NCBI GenBank assembly: GCA_015501075.1
Contig: JADNYJ010000538.1
Coordinates: 1-21,350, forward strand
Reading direction: 5' to 3'
DNA length: 21,350 bases
Origin: Gymnopilus junonius
Taxonomy: Eukaryota; Basidiomycota; Agaricomycetes; Agaricales; Galerinaceae
The translations under genes were made by a program, and so were the position numbers. The notes under the pieces were generated by a model. The model saw only the letters and a program-made list of their open reading frames with translations, ran no database searches and was not told the DNA's origin. Below, in pieces: positions 1 through 9,451 of this stretch (positions are counted from its first letter, which is position 1; each line of letters opens with the position of its first letter).

Positions 1-2
1 CT

Positions 3-2833
3 GGCAGTACAAAGGGAAACCTCGCCCACTTCTTGAAGATCTACTCTATACATCGGCCCTTGGTTCAACGTTTTCTGAATATATCTTTCGTTATTTATGC
101 CCTAGGAACTGCTTATGCTGGACTCTCATCTGGTCAGAGGAAGGACACAGAAAGAAGTTAGATCCAAGCAAACCTGAGCGTGTTGCAGTATGAATTTTCT
201 ATGATACTATACCTGAAACTCCTAACAACGTAAGGAAGGTAGACGCCTTGTTCTTTGAACGCCTGTCGAAATTACTTCGCATCGTTATTCCTGGCATACG
301 CTCCAAGGAAGCTCTGCTTCTACTTATGCACTCGAGTCTGCTTATTTTTAGGACAGCAATTTCTCTGTATGTTGCTGCACTTGACGGAAAGTAAGTATCG
401 GTTTCTGTCTAGGTCGATGATTTCTTAATGCAGACCATGATCAGGATTGTAGCGAGTCTTGTACGAGCCCAACCTCTCCAATTCTTTATGAATATCCTTC
501 GCTGGCTTCTCGTGGCAATTCCAGCAACTTGGACCAATAGCTGGTTGTCCTATATCCAGAACAAGCTCACAATTGCCTACCGGACAAGATTGACACAAGA
601 AGTTATGAAGCAATATCTAGGGAAAGACGGTGAGGGTGCAGATGGCAAAATCTATTATAAATTAGGTTGGTCTTGCAATACAGACTTTGAAACGAGCCTC
701 AGACTCGCACATAGCAAATTTGGACGACAGGATTAAGAATCCCGATCAGTGAGCGCATATATTGGCAGGAAGTACTACTAACTGACCTAATCTGAAGGAT
801 GATAACAAATGATATCCAACAATTTTCAAGCCACCTAGCAGCCATATACTCAAATCTTGCCAAACCTGTTCTTGATGTCATTCTGTACAACTACCAGTTA
901 TCGCAAAACGTAGGTGCAGAAGGTGTTTTGGGCTTGACATTCTTCGTTCAATTATCGGGCAGCGCTACGTGAGTTTTATTTATATTTGTTCAGTCGCGGG
1001 GGTTTTCTAATGGTCAAGCTCAAGTACGTTACATGACTCCTCCTTTCGGAATGTACACCGCATTGTCAGCACAAATGGCAGGATCACTACGGCATGCGCA
1101 TTCTCGTCTAGTTGAATTTGCTGAAGAAATAGCCTTCATGCGGGGCGAACACACAGAAAAGATGTTGATAGAACGGGAATATGCATCTTTAATCGCGCAC
1201 GAAAATCACGTTCTACGTCGACGGTGGTGGTTTGGGATGCGTCGAAGAAGGTATTATTAAGTGGCTTTGGGGGCAGTTTTGGGGTACCGTATAGATTCCC
1301 ATCTTGGATTCTTATGTTTTTGACACCGACTCGCATCTAGCTCGTCCTTTGTGCCATACCCGTCTTCGTCAAACTGCCGGGGAAGCGCATCTCTTGATCT
1401 TGGAGGTCGCACAGAAGGTAGGCATATTGCCGTTTTCGGGAAACAAGTTTTTGTTAACGGGAATGGTCCTAGGATTTGTAACGAATCGTCGTTTACTGCT
1501 TTCTTCATCAGGTCAGGGATGAAGCAGATAGTTCTCTCGTCGACTTACAACCTATCATCTAGACGCGTTTGGTCGGGTGATGTATTCATACAAGGACCTC
1601 GCCGAACTGGCAGGTTACACAGCACGTGTGTCACTCCTGCTTAATACCATGAAGGACGTCCGTCAGGGCAAGTTCAATAAAGCCCTCGTAAATAACGCCT
1701 CGAGAGACGAGAATTCGAACAGTAAGTGACCTCTGAACACATATGCACAACTATGAACTCTCTGTGTGTTAGTCTTGAAGGGTCGCGGTGAAGTGATTGA
1801 ATCGGAAGACATTCAATTTGAGAATGTACCGATAATTACTCCCAATGGCGATGTGCTCGTGAAAAGCTTGAGTTTCCGCATCAGACCCAGTGTATGTAAT
1901 TTGTTTGGTACAGTCACGATGGCGATATGTTGACATCGGCGATTAGCAAAATCTTCTCATCGTTGGACCTAACGGCTGCGGAAAGTCTTCGCTCTTCCGC
2001 ATTTTGGGCGGGCTTTGGCCGGTGTATGGTGGTGTCGTTCATAAGCCCTCAGCCTCGGAATTTATTTTGATTCCTCAACGACCTTACCTACCTCTCGGGA
2101 CACTAAGAGACCAAATTATCTATCCTCATTCCAAAATGGAAATGGTCCAGCGTACGTTGTGTGATGCCTGCCTTTGAATTCTAATCTTCTCCAATCGTGA
2201 TCTAGGTGGGATCACAGATGATGATTTACTGGGAATACTGAATGTTGTACATATGACTAACATTGTGGAACGGGAAGGCGGATGGGACGCTGTTAAAGAG
2301 TGGCGCGAAGCGTTGAGTGGTGGTGATCAGCAGAAGATCGCGTGGGGAAGGTTGTTTTACCACAACCCTAAGGTATCATTCGATCTTTTTCATAATATCA
2401 GAGTTCTGATCTGAAATTTCAATTCAGTATGCCGTTTTAGATGAGGCGACATCCTTAGTACCAACAGAAATCGAAGGCATGATGATGGAACACGCAGCGA
2501 AATTAAATATAACGCTTCTCACTGTCTCTCACCGTCCGTCTTTGTGGAAATATCACGTCCTTATCTTGCATTATGACGGACAGGGCGGTTATGTTTTGTA
2601 CGTTTATGTCCATTACTATTCTCATCGAAATTATAAAATGCTTGTTGCAGTACAAAGCTGGATTCGGAGAAGCGGCTGGCGCTCCAAGAGGAGAAGCAAA
2701 ACCTGGAAACCAAGTTGCTTGAAGTGTGAGTACCTAAAGGCTGACTGAGTCCTACGTTAAGGCCTGACATTCGTGACTATCCAGTCCGAAGATGAAAGCC
2801 AGGCTAGCAGAGCTCAGGTCATTGGCTGCTTGA
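3..2833 (+). CDS. Peroxisomal ABC transporter, ABCD/Pxa family (5' truncated; frame broken)
   Basis: Half-transporter of the ABCD family, which imports long-chain acyl-CoA or fatty acid into peroxisomes for beta-oxidation. The 5' end lies outside the window. Fifteen exons can be joined by GT-AG introns (for example 188-238, 391-444, 666-714, 749-797, 1284-1340, 1722-1772, 1892-1946, 2373-2427, 2726-2784). The membrane half holds the EAA-like motif [13 protein letters not shown] (near 1116-1160). The ATPase half has Walker [10 protein letters not shown] (about 1963-1990), Q-loop [14 protein letters not shown] (about 2073-2115), signature LSGGDQQK (about 2313-2336; usual form LSGGEKQR), Walker B YAVLDEA (about 2428-2450) and H-loop [12 protein letters not shown] (about 2521-2556). 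The tail ends in a charged coiled coil, [14 protein letters not shown]. Five one-base frame breaks are needed to read it through, near 141, 1025, 1236, 1277 and 1382. A pseudogene is possible, but every ATPase motif is intact. It may pair with a second ABCD half-subunit. Confidence 0.9.
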
Positions 2834-3039
2834 CACAGGCTCGGCTCGCAAGATTACCCCTTCTCCTATATCCAGACTTATTAGTGGTGTATATGTTGTA
2901 TATTAATTCCAGAAGTATTGAACCGAGGACGCTTTTGCAAACTGTCAAAACAAAAGCTTGGGGCCAGAGCGGGAATTGATGATCACTCACCGTCGTCGGC
3001 CCGGTCGTCGTACATAAGCCTTTTCCGCGTCTTGTCATC
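2834..3039. promoter_or_regulatory. ABC transporter 3' end / ATP11 promoter interval
   Basis: This 206-bp spacer separates two tandem genes, so it must hold the 3' UTR of the ABC gene and the promoter and 5' UTR of ATP11. I see AT-rich sequence around 2880-2915 and no clear TATA box close to the ATP11 start. Confidence 0.4.
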
Positions 3040-4208
3040 ATGGCCACCCGACTGCTGAGTCGTTGGGTTAATGCAAGTGTAGCAAGGCCATGCACGGCCT
3101 TCAAAAGAGCTATTTCAAATGGTGTGACGGATTATCAGTCGAAGTATACGCAGCAGTTGCATCAGAGGGCAGACAAGTAAGTTCTATTGCTCTATTCAAC
3201 GAATTGCGATATTTCTCTTTGTCTGATAGGCTGGGATTAACTGTATCGCAACTTTTGGAAAAAGCCAAGGCTGATGATGCAGAGAGACGAAAAGCTGAGG
3301 GGGAAAAGCTAAAGGCTAGTGCAGCGGCACTACAAAAGACAAGCCAAACCACTGACAGTAGTTTGGCTTCATCATCTTCATTGCGGCCTGTAGAAGACGG
3401 TCCAAGCAAGCTTTTGTCTAAGAGAAAAGATGCTTCCCCAATCAAAGTAAGTATGCTATCTTGGTTCTACTGATGGTTCAACGCCCTTACAATATACAAG
3501 CCTCTGTCAAGCATCCTAAATATCCCTCGTATTCTTTCGACGCCCCACACGGCAGAGCAAATCTCTGCACTCTGGACCGCGTATCACGGATCGCGATCAG
3601 GTGGTACGGGTCGCGGATACGTATGCGCGTCGATTCCGTTGGATATGTTCCATAAAATGGCAAGAACTGGACGGCAGTATCCGACTTTCGTGTTGCCACT
3701 TCCTCGTGTCCGGCTTGAAGATGCTACGGAAACATCATCTGGCGAGAATGAACTTGCGCATGAATTTTTCTATGTGCAATGGGATTTTCATGCGCCTCCG
3801 GCAGTCCCATCGAGCTCTGATGATCCATTCTTGAAGCCGGCTGAAACTTGCTCCTCTTCCAATCCATCCTGTGCAACCGTGCTCTTCGCTCCGTTACAGG
3901 AATATAAATTAAGAGGGGCTTTCGCAACACCTTATCTTGTGTTGACTATGTACACCGACTTGGTGTCCAGTCATGGGCTCGTGCTCTTGAGAGGCGAAAT
4001 CACACCCTCTTCTTCTGGAGATAAACACATGCTTGGACAAGAGGATGCTCAGGCATTGACTCTGTCTTTGCAGAGGTTTTACCTGTGGGACGACAAAAAG
4101 GAATCTGAGGACATTTCGGAGGGCAAACGCTTACTGCAGGCATTTCACGAAACTCCGGAAAAGTTTGAATGGCAAGACCTGTTGCGATTCTCAAAGACAC
4201 TGCCCTAG
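3040..4208 (+). CDS. ATP11: Mitochondrial F1-ATPase assembly factor ATP11
   Basis: Chaperone of the mitochondrial matrix that binds free F1 beta subunit before it enters the alpha3-beta3 ring. Three exons, 3040-3176, 3230-3446 and 3501-4208, join without any frame problem to a 353-residue protein. The N terminus (MATRLLSRWVNASVARP) is rich in Arg, Ala and Ser, lacks acidic residues and looks like a mitochondrial presequence. A Lys/Glu/Ala coiled coil (about residues 47-80) and a Ser-rich linker follow. The C-terminal ATP11 domain starts near PLSSILNIPRILSTPHTAEQ and contains ISALWTAYHG, GYVCASIPLDMF, YPTFVLPLPR and HEFFYVQWDF, ending with WQDLLRFSKTLP. Length and order fit fungal ATP11. It is tandem with the ABC gene and convergent with LIP2, 59 bp away. 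Confidence 0.93.
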
Positions 4209-4267
4209 TAACTAGTTGTTCATTATTAATATAGCTTACTAAGGTATCACTAATTTCAAAGAGGTAT
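4209..4267. other. Convergent 3' interval, ATP11 / LIP2
   Basis: Only 59 bp separate the two facing stop codons, so the transcripts very probably overlap at their 3' ends. The AT-rich core (4215-4258) reads poly(A)-signal-like in both directions, for example tattaatatagc. Confidence 0.5.
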
Positions 4268-5053
4268 TCAAGGAGTATGCGGACGAGGCTCTGTGCACCA
4301 AGGTCCAGCAGCTTCGGCCTCTTTCTCCAGGGCCATGATGGCTTCTCCGATTTGACCAAGCTTGGTCGTGTCCATCTCGACCATATTCCGTCCAAAGGAT
4401 TTCCCGAATTGGCGGATGATTCCTGATACCTCTCGGTTGAGGTTCACAGGCGTGTGCAGTTTCGACTCTATGGAGCCGGCCTTGACATCGTCGAGACCAC
4501 AAGCCACGATTTCATCGAACCACGGAAGGGGTTCCCGAGTGATATTGATGGCGAAGCCGTGGGAGGTGAGGCGATGGCGTACCTGCACGCCAATGCTGCC
4601 AATCTTTGTGAAAGGATCGAGAAAAACGCCGGTATGTTCTGAGGGAGCATGGAAGATGGCATGGGAGTCGCGCAGATGGTTCTCCATGAGTTTCTGGATT
4701 CGACAGACATAGTCACGGGCGCCCATGGTGGGGGAGTACCTGGAGAGGTCGATGAGGGGATAGCCGACGAGTTGACCGGGACCATGGTATGTGAGCTGGC
4801 CGCCGCGGGTTGCAGAGACAAAGTCGGCGCCGAGGTTCTGGAGGCGAGTGCGGTCTTGGTCTATCTCGGAATCGGACTGTCTTCGGCCGGAGGTGTAGGT
4901 TGGACGGTGGTGGAGGAGAAGCAAGACATCGGGATGGGCAGAGGCGGCACGCAGGTGGAGCTGAAGCTGGTGGATGTGCTGCTGGAGATTCCAGGTGGAG
5001 AGGTAAGGGAGTGGACGGGAAAAGTAGTGATAGAGGATGGGGGGGAGTGACAT
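4268..5053 (-). CDS. LIP2: Octanoyl-[ACP]:protein N-octanoyltransferase (LipB/LIP2)
   Basis: Transfers octanoate from mitochondrial acyl carrier protein to target lysines (glycine cleavage H protein, E2 subunits), the first step of lipoate synthesis. It is one uninterrupted exon of 261 residues, a normal LipB length. Visible motifs are HHRPTYTSGRR (48-58), the LipB signature RGGQLTYHGPGQLVGYP (83-99), TKIGSIGVQVRHRLTSHGFA (149-168) and VACGLDD (183-189). By comparison with bacterial LipB, Lys150 and Cys185 are the catalytic pair; both are present. The N terminus is short and only weakly like a mitochondrial presequence, so targeting is inferred. The coding strand is pyrimidine-rich at its 5' end, which creates long antisense open frames. 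It is divergent from the ammonium transporter, about 110 bp away. Confidence 0.95.
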   Translation of the reverse strand: MSLPPILYHYFSRPLPYLSTWNLQQHIHQLQLHLRAASAHPDVLLLLHHRPTYTSGRRQSDSEIDQDRTRLQNLGADFVSATRGGQLTYHGPGQLVGYPLIDLSRYSPTMGARDYVCRIQKLMENHLRDSHAIFHAPSEHTGVFLDPFTKIGSIGVQVRHRLTSHGFAINITREPLPWFDEIVACGLDDVKAGSIESKLHTPVNLNREVSGIIRQFGKSFGRNMVEMDTTKLGQIGEAIMALEKEAEAAGPWCTEPRPHTP

Positions 5054-5165
5054 GAACGGAGGAGGTAACAGATGGAACAGACTGGTGACAGATAAGAGAT
5101 AGGGAACGGTAGAAAGATGTGCTTGGATTGATCGAGCCGCTAAATTTTTTTGAATTTGAATACAT
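5054..5165. promoter_or_regulatory. Divergent promoter interval, LIP2 / ammonium transporter
   Basis: About 112 bp separate the LIP2 start codon from the first candidate ATG of the transporter gene. The stretch is purine-rich on the + strand (5055-5120) and then has a T-run (5145-5151). No canonical TATA box is visible. If the transporter really starts further downstream, the interval is longer. Confidence 0.4.
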
Positions 5166-7191
5166 ATGGACTCCGAGATGCTCCACCTCCTGCTTCCCTC
5201 TCCTCCTCGTGCATGCTATGATCTCCAGTGCGTCCTCCTTCTCTCCCTCTCCCCACTCATCTCATTTCTTCCCCAGGGACAGCTAGCGGACCAGTCCGTC
5301 TCTCTTTTCATCTCCCCGTACCCCTGCTCAGTCTCCCCTTCCCCCGCAGATTCGACCGTGGCGATGTCTCCTTCATCATCGTGTCTGGTGCCATGGTCGC
5401 CTTCATGGTCCCAGGTCTCGGTATGCACACCCCGCCCCTCCACCTCCCTCCTTCGTCTAATCACCACTCCGTTCGCCCAGCTTTTTCTCTACTCTGGCCT
5501 TTCGCGTCGAAAGAGCGCCCGTACGCCTTGTCTCGCCTTGTCTGATCGCTTCTCATCTTCCCCTCAGTTTCCTTGATCTGGGCCGTTCGCTGCCAGCAAC
5601 GCCGTCGTCATTTTTCCACTGGTACTTTTGGGGTTACTCGCTCGCCTTCTCCCCTTCAGCCACCAACGGTTACATCGGTAACCTTAGGAGTTCGGTCTCA
5701 TGAAAGTAGGGGCCGACCCTTCTCCGGGCTCTCCTCTCATCCCAGAAATCCTCTACAGCTTTTTCCAGATGGAATTCGCCTGTGTCACTGCCGGCATTCT
5801 CATGGGTGGTCTGGCAGAGCGTGGTCGCGTCTTGCCGCTATGGTCTTTGCCTTTTGTTGGATGACCATCGTTTACTGTCCTCTCGCCTGCTGGGCATGGA
5901 ACATCAACGGTTGGGCATTCAAATGGGGCGTCCTTGATTTCGCCGGTCAGTCTCTCTTCAATTTCCTTCCTGGTCTCAGATTCTTTCTTTCTCATACGGT
6001 TTGTTCCAGGTGGTGGACCTGTCGAAATCGGAAGCGGGGTTGCGGGCCTCGCTTATTCATGGGTCTTGGGACGTCGAGACGAAAGGGAATTACTCAATTT
6101 TAGACCCCACAATGTGTCTCTGTTGGGCTAGGCAGTAAGTCCTCCATCAGTTCAGCCTGCCTGGTCTTCATACCTCCTTTCAGCCTTTATTCTCTGGTTC
6201 GGATGGCTCGGCTTTAATGGAGGGAGTGCCTTCGGAGCCAACCTCCGAGCAATATTCGCAATCTGGAATACCATGCTGGCTGCTGCCTTTGGAGGCATGG
6301 TCTGGTGCCTGCTTGATTTCCGCATAGAACGTCGATGGACCATGGTCGGATTTTGCTCGGGGACGATTGCCGGTCTTGTGGCTGCTACCCCGTCTTCTGG
6401 GTATGTCAAGCCTTGGTCATCCGTAGTCGTGGGTGTTTTGGCAGGCGCACTTTGTAACTTTGCAACCAAGGGTACGTAGCCCACTCGGTATCACTCCATC
6501 ATACGTTTCCTTAAAAGCCCTCATCATCCAGCTAAATTCCTGCTACGCATCGACGATGCTCTCGATCTGTTCGCTGAACACGCCGTTGGAGGCATGGTTG
6601 GCCTGATTTTAAACGCTTTCTTTGCCTCTGAAAGTATCATTGCCATGGACAATGTTACTGTTGGCGTACGTGGCGGTTGGGTTGACCACCACTGGAAACA
6701 ACTCTACATCCAATTTACTTATGTCGTTGCAACTTGCGCCTATACCTTTGTCATGACTGCGCTTGTTGCAAAAACTATCGATCTCATCCCTGGCCTCCAA
6801 TTACGAAGCACTCCTGAAGGGGAGATGCTCGGTATGGACGAGGTTGAGGTAAGCCTCTTGCATCTCCTGGCGTTTGTTCTCTCTCTTGATAATTGTTTGT
6901 CTGCAGATTGGAGAATTCGCGACAGACTATATAGAGCTGCGTCGAGATGTCGCAGACTGCTCAACATTTGGCTTCTCCAGACCTGCCAATGGGTTTCGAC
7001 CAGGAGATGCTGAAAACGAACGGCATGCCCAAGATACCGTACCCAACGGGCACGGCCCTCATTCCACCGACAATGATCATGATCGCCAGGCAAATGGGCA
7101 TGCCCGTCACGATTCCCCAGCTGCACAAGTCAACGAACAACTGGAAGTTACTAATGAAAAGCCTGAAAATGGTGCTCCGACACCGCCATAA
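5166..7191 (+). CDS. Ammonium transporter, Mep/Amt family (frame broken in exons 3-5)
   Basis: Plasma-membrane ammonium permease with about eleven membrane spans. Readable segments in order: FDRGDVSFIIVSGAMVAFMVP (5351 on), YSGLSRRKSA, ASNAVVIF, WYFWGYSLAFSPSATNGYIG, FACVTAGILMGGLAERGRVLP, MTIVYCPLACWAWNINGWAF, DFAGGGPVEIGSGVAGLAYS, LRAIFAIWNTMLAAAFGGMV, FAEHAVGGMVGLILNAFFAS and MDEVEIGEFATDYIELRRD. The hydrophilic tail is rich in His, Asn and Pro. Introns: 5294-5349, 5421-5480, 5521-5567, 5946-6009, 6135-6183, 6472-6531, 6849-6906. The first twin-His position is Glu (6024-6026); the second is His (6579-6581). Six one-base breaks lie near 5484, 5590, 5611, 5691, 5838 and 6121. Their net sum is zero, so the frames from 5166 and to 7191 agree. 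The first exon is pyrimidine-rich and unlike the family, so the start is uncertain. Confidence 0.88.
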
Positions 7192-7333
7192 TTTTAATGA
7201 ATCTCTAATGTATAAAAGCATTGTTCTCTTGAACCACATCCGCATTTTGTTATCAGGGCATAATTTGTTTATATCACTATTATCATACCGGTTGCTTCTC
7301 GTCTACACATATATGTCAGCAAGTAAATTTGAA
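7192..7333. other. Convergent 3' interval, ammonium transporter / prenylcysteine oxidase
   Basis: 142 bp of AT-rich sequence between two facing stop codons. It must hold both 3' ends. The longer + strand frame that crosses it (6947-7498) is out of frame with the transporter tail and is not supported. Confidence 0.5.
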
Positions 7334-9305
7334 TTAGCAATCCCATCCAAACACAAAGTCCTTTTTTGCAGACTCCTCCAAAGCAGTGGGCAGCTTCTCT
7401 ACTGGTTGTTCTCCCTTGGAGTCTACTGCAGAAACACTTCGCCCACAAATGCTCGCATTAAATTCATCATTCAGCATCAGGTCCACAACGTTTCGTGAAG
7501 AGATGGTTTCTGTCTCCATAGTCGAGATGAACCTGGACAGGCGCATTGTAACCGAATGTTAACGTCCTGGGAGAGCAAGCGGACTTACGGTTCGAAAGAG
7601 TTAACATAGTAAAGGCCACGATCAAGTTTTACTGGAGGGAATTTAAAAGTAGGAGGAAGTTTTGGATAGGAATTCCACTGTTATTGGTGATCAGTAAACA
7701 ACGTGCTGACGATTCGAACCGGGGAAACTCACTTCTTTACGAACAACCCATCCAACATGCCCATTAAACATCGTGTTGAGCCACTCATCAGAGATTTCGT
7801 GATCAGAGAAAATCTTGACCCCCCACTCGTTATCTCTGACAAGGCCGTGATAGGATATCGAATTGAATTCGGGCTTGGTGCGTCCTTCTCTTGTGCCTTG
7901 ATTTGTGGTCAATAGCATATGAGGAACGGACGAGGACGACGGCAGACCAAAGTAGGCAGGGTTTAGGGTAGGAGAGGTTGTGGCAAGGAGGGTGACATGA
8001 AGGTGAACGTAGGGTCTTCAGGGACTTGGTCAGAAACGGATAGTGGGAAGAGAATGTCAGTGGAATGGAATGGGGCAGCCAGGATGACCGCTTTATAATC
8101 GAGGGTTCCTCGAGAGCTCTTGACAGACCACAGCTGTGGCGAAGAACTAGAAGAAAGAATACTTTTCACCTATCGGCAAAACATCAGACACCTTGTGTTC
8201 GGGCAAAAGGACTGCTTACGGGTGTGTTGAGGTACACATTAGCTTTTGAACTGTTCAAGAACTTTTCAAAGAGTTGGAAATTTCCGCCTGCAATCCCGGT
8301 TGCACCAGTAGCGGCCATAGAGCAGGCACCTTCCAAGGCGTGAATATAGTCCGCATTCTGGAAGACATTGTCAAACGGTGCCTCGATGTTATTACAAGGG
8401 TGATGTTACCTGGGCATAATTCACGCGGGTGGCGGCTTCGATTACTTCCGAAATGTACTTTGTAGATATGCCTAGACTAGACAGGTGGCCCAAGGTCGTT
8501 GAATTGACCATGTCTGTCCAGCCCAAGTATTCAGAAAGAGCATGGATACTGTCCCATGTAGGCGTCTCAAGGCTGTACAGGACTAAAATTTGGTTGATCA
8601 TATTGCGGACACTGGAGTCGATCAGCCCTCGCTGGTATACCTGTAGATGAAGTAGAGCGACTTACAATGATTCGGTACGCTTGGGCGACAGGAAGCCATA
8701 TCTCCATAAAAGCTTTGCCGTATCCCACCATCCACCCGAAAACTGCGGAAGGTATAGAACACGCATGAAAAGAAAGAAGTGGACGCGTCATGTTCATATG
8801 CTTACGGAAAGTAGCATTTTTTCGCCGTCCCATATTCCAGTTTCGGAATCCAACTCGTGAAAATCTCGTCTGGTCAGGTTGAACTCGTCAGAAGCTCTCC
8901 AGAGATTCTTGTTGGCTTCTACAAAGATGGACGCGCCCAACTCAAATTCAGGTAGAGACGTATTATCGTACGGGTATACAACCGTGCTCCCTGGATTTTT
9001 AACGGAATAAAACAGGTGAAAAAGGTGAAAAAACTTGAAGACTCACGTCCACCAATATAATCGTTGCTCTCGTACACATCTATTTCAGCATCTAGGCCAA
9101 ACCTTTCTTTCGCCTTGGAGATCCAGTAGGCAGCTGAACTACCGCCAGCGCCTGCACCAATAATGGCTATTCTTGGAGTGGAAGAAACAGGTGATTGTTC
9201 TGCTTGAATGGAAGGTACTGAAGACGAGAAGATTTTGGGTATATTAAAAGGCAACTGGAAAGCATATGTAGTTGAGAGAAAGAGGAGTAGCGCCTGGTAC
9301 CTCAT
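7334..9305 (-). CDS. PCYOX1: Prenylcysteine oxidase (FAD-dependent), secretory/lysosomal type
   Basis: Flavoenzyme that cleaves the thioether of prenylcysteine released when prenylated proteins are degraded, giving cysteine, an isoprenoid aldehyde and H2O2. Eight exons: 9305-9047, 8990-8806, 8742-8666, 8640-8410, 8357-8220, 8169-7733, 7677-7589, 7532-7334. The model gives about 538 residues after two one-base repairs (near 8683 and 8018). A hydrophobic signal peptide (MRYQALLLFLSTTYAF) is followed by the FAD-binding Rossmann motif IIGAGAGGSSAA (48-59), an acidic strand end (VYESND) and IGGR. Other family blocks are GWTDMVNSTT, ISEVIEAATRVNYAQN, HALEGACSMAATGATGIAGG, LDYKAVILAAPFHS, NPAYFGLP and YYVNSFEPFISTMETETISS. 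It is convergent with the ammonium transporter and divergent from the F-box gene. Confidence 0.92.
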
Positions 9306-9451
9306 TCTGCAAGCACGGTACAGGGTATGAAGTGTGTGGGTGCACAGCCACCGTGGCGGGATTCAATGTCCCCGTTTACTGGGAACAGGGGTTATTTTAT
9401 ATTTTCTGAGAAAAGAGCACGCCACCGCTCCTTTCTCTCTTCCCATCCACC
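9306..9451. promoter_or_regulatory. Divergent promoter interval, prenylcysteine oxidase / F-box gene
   Basis: Only 146 bp separate the two start codons. The middle holds an AT-rich patch, ttattttatattttctgag (about 9391-9409), placed 40-60 bp upstream of the F-box ATG and usable as a degenerate TATA element. The rest of the stretch shows nothing recognisable. Confidence 0.4.

Noticed and set aside
3110..3445. 111-codon minus-strand frame opposite ATP11
   Set aside because: It mirrors the Lys/Glu/Ser-rich coiled coil and linker of ATP11 and has no family features.
4649..5186. Long open frames opposite LIP2 (4649-5050 +, 4713-5186 -)
   Set aside because: They overlap a complete, motif-perfect octanoyltransferase and are low-complexity Gly/Arg or Ser/Pro-rich, as expected from codon bias on the coding strand.
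6947..7498. 183-codon + strand frame overlapping the end of the ammonium transporter
   Set aside because: It is +1 to the transporter tail, which continues in phase after the 6849-6906 intron, and it runs into the prenylcysteine oxidase 3' exon on the other strand.
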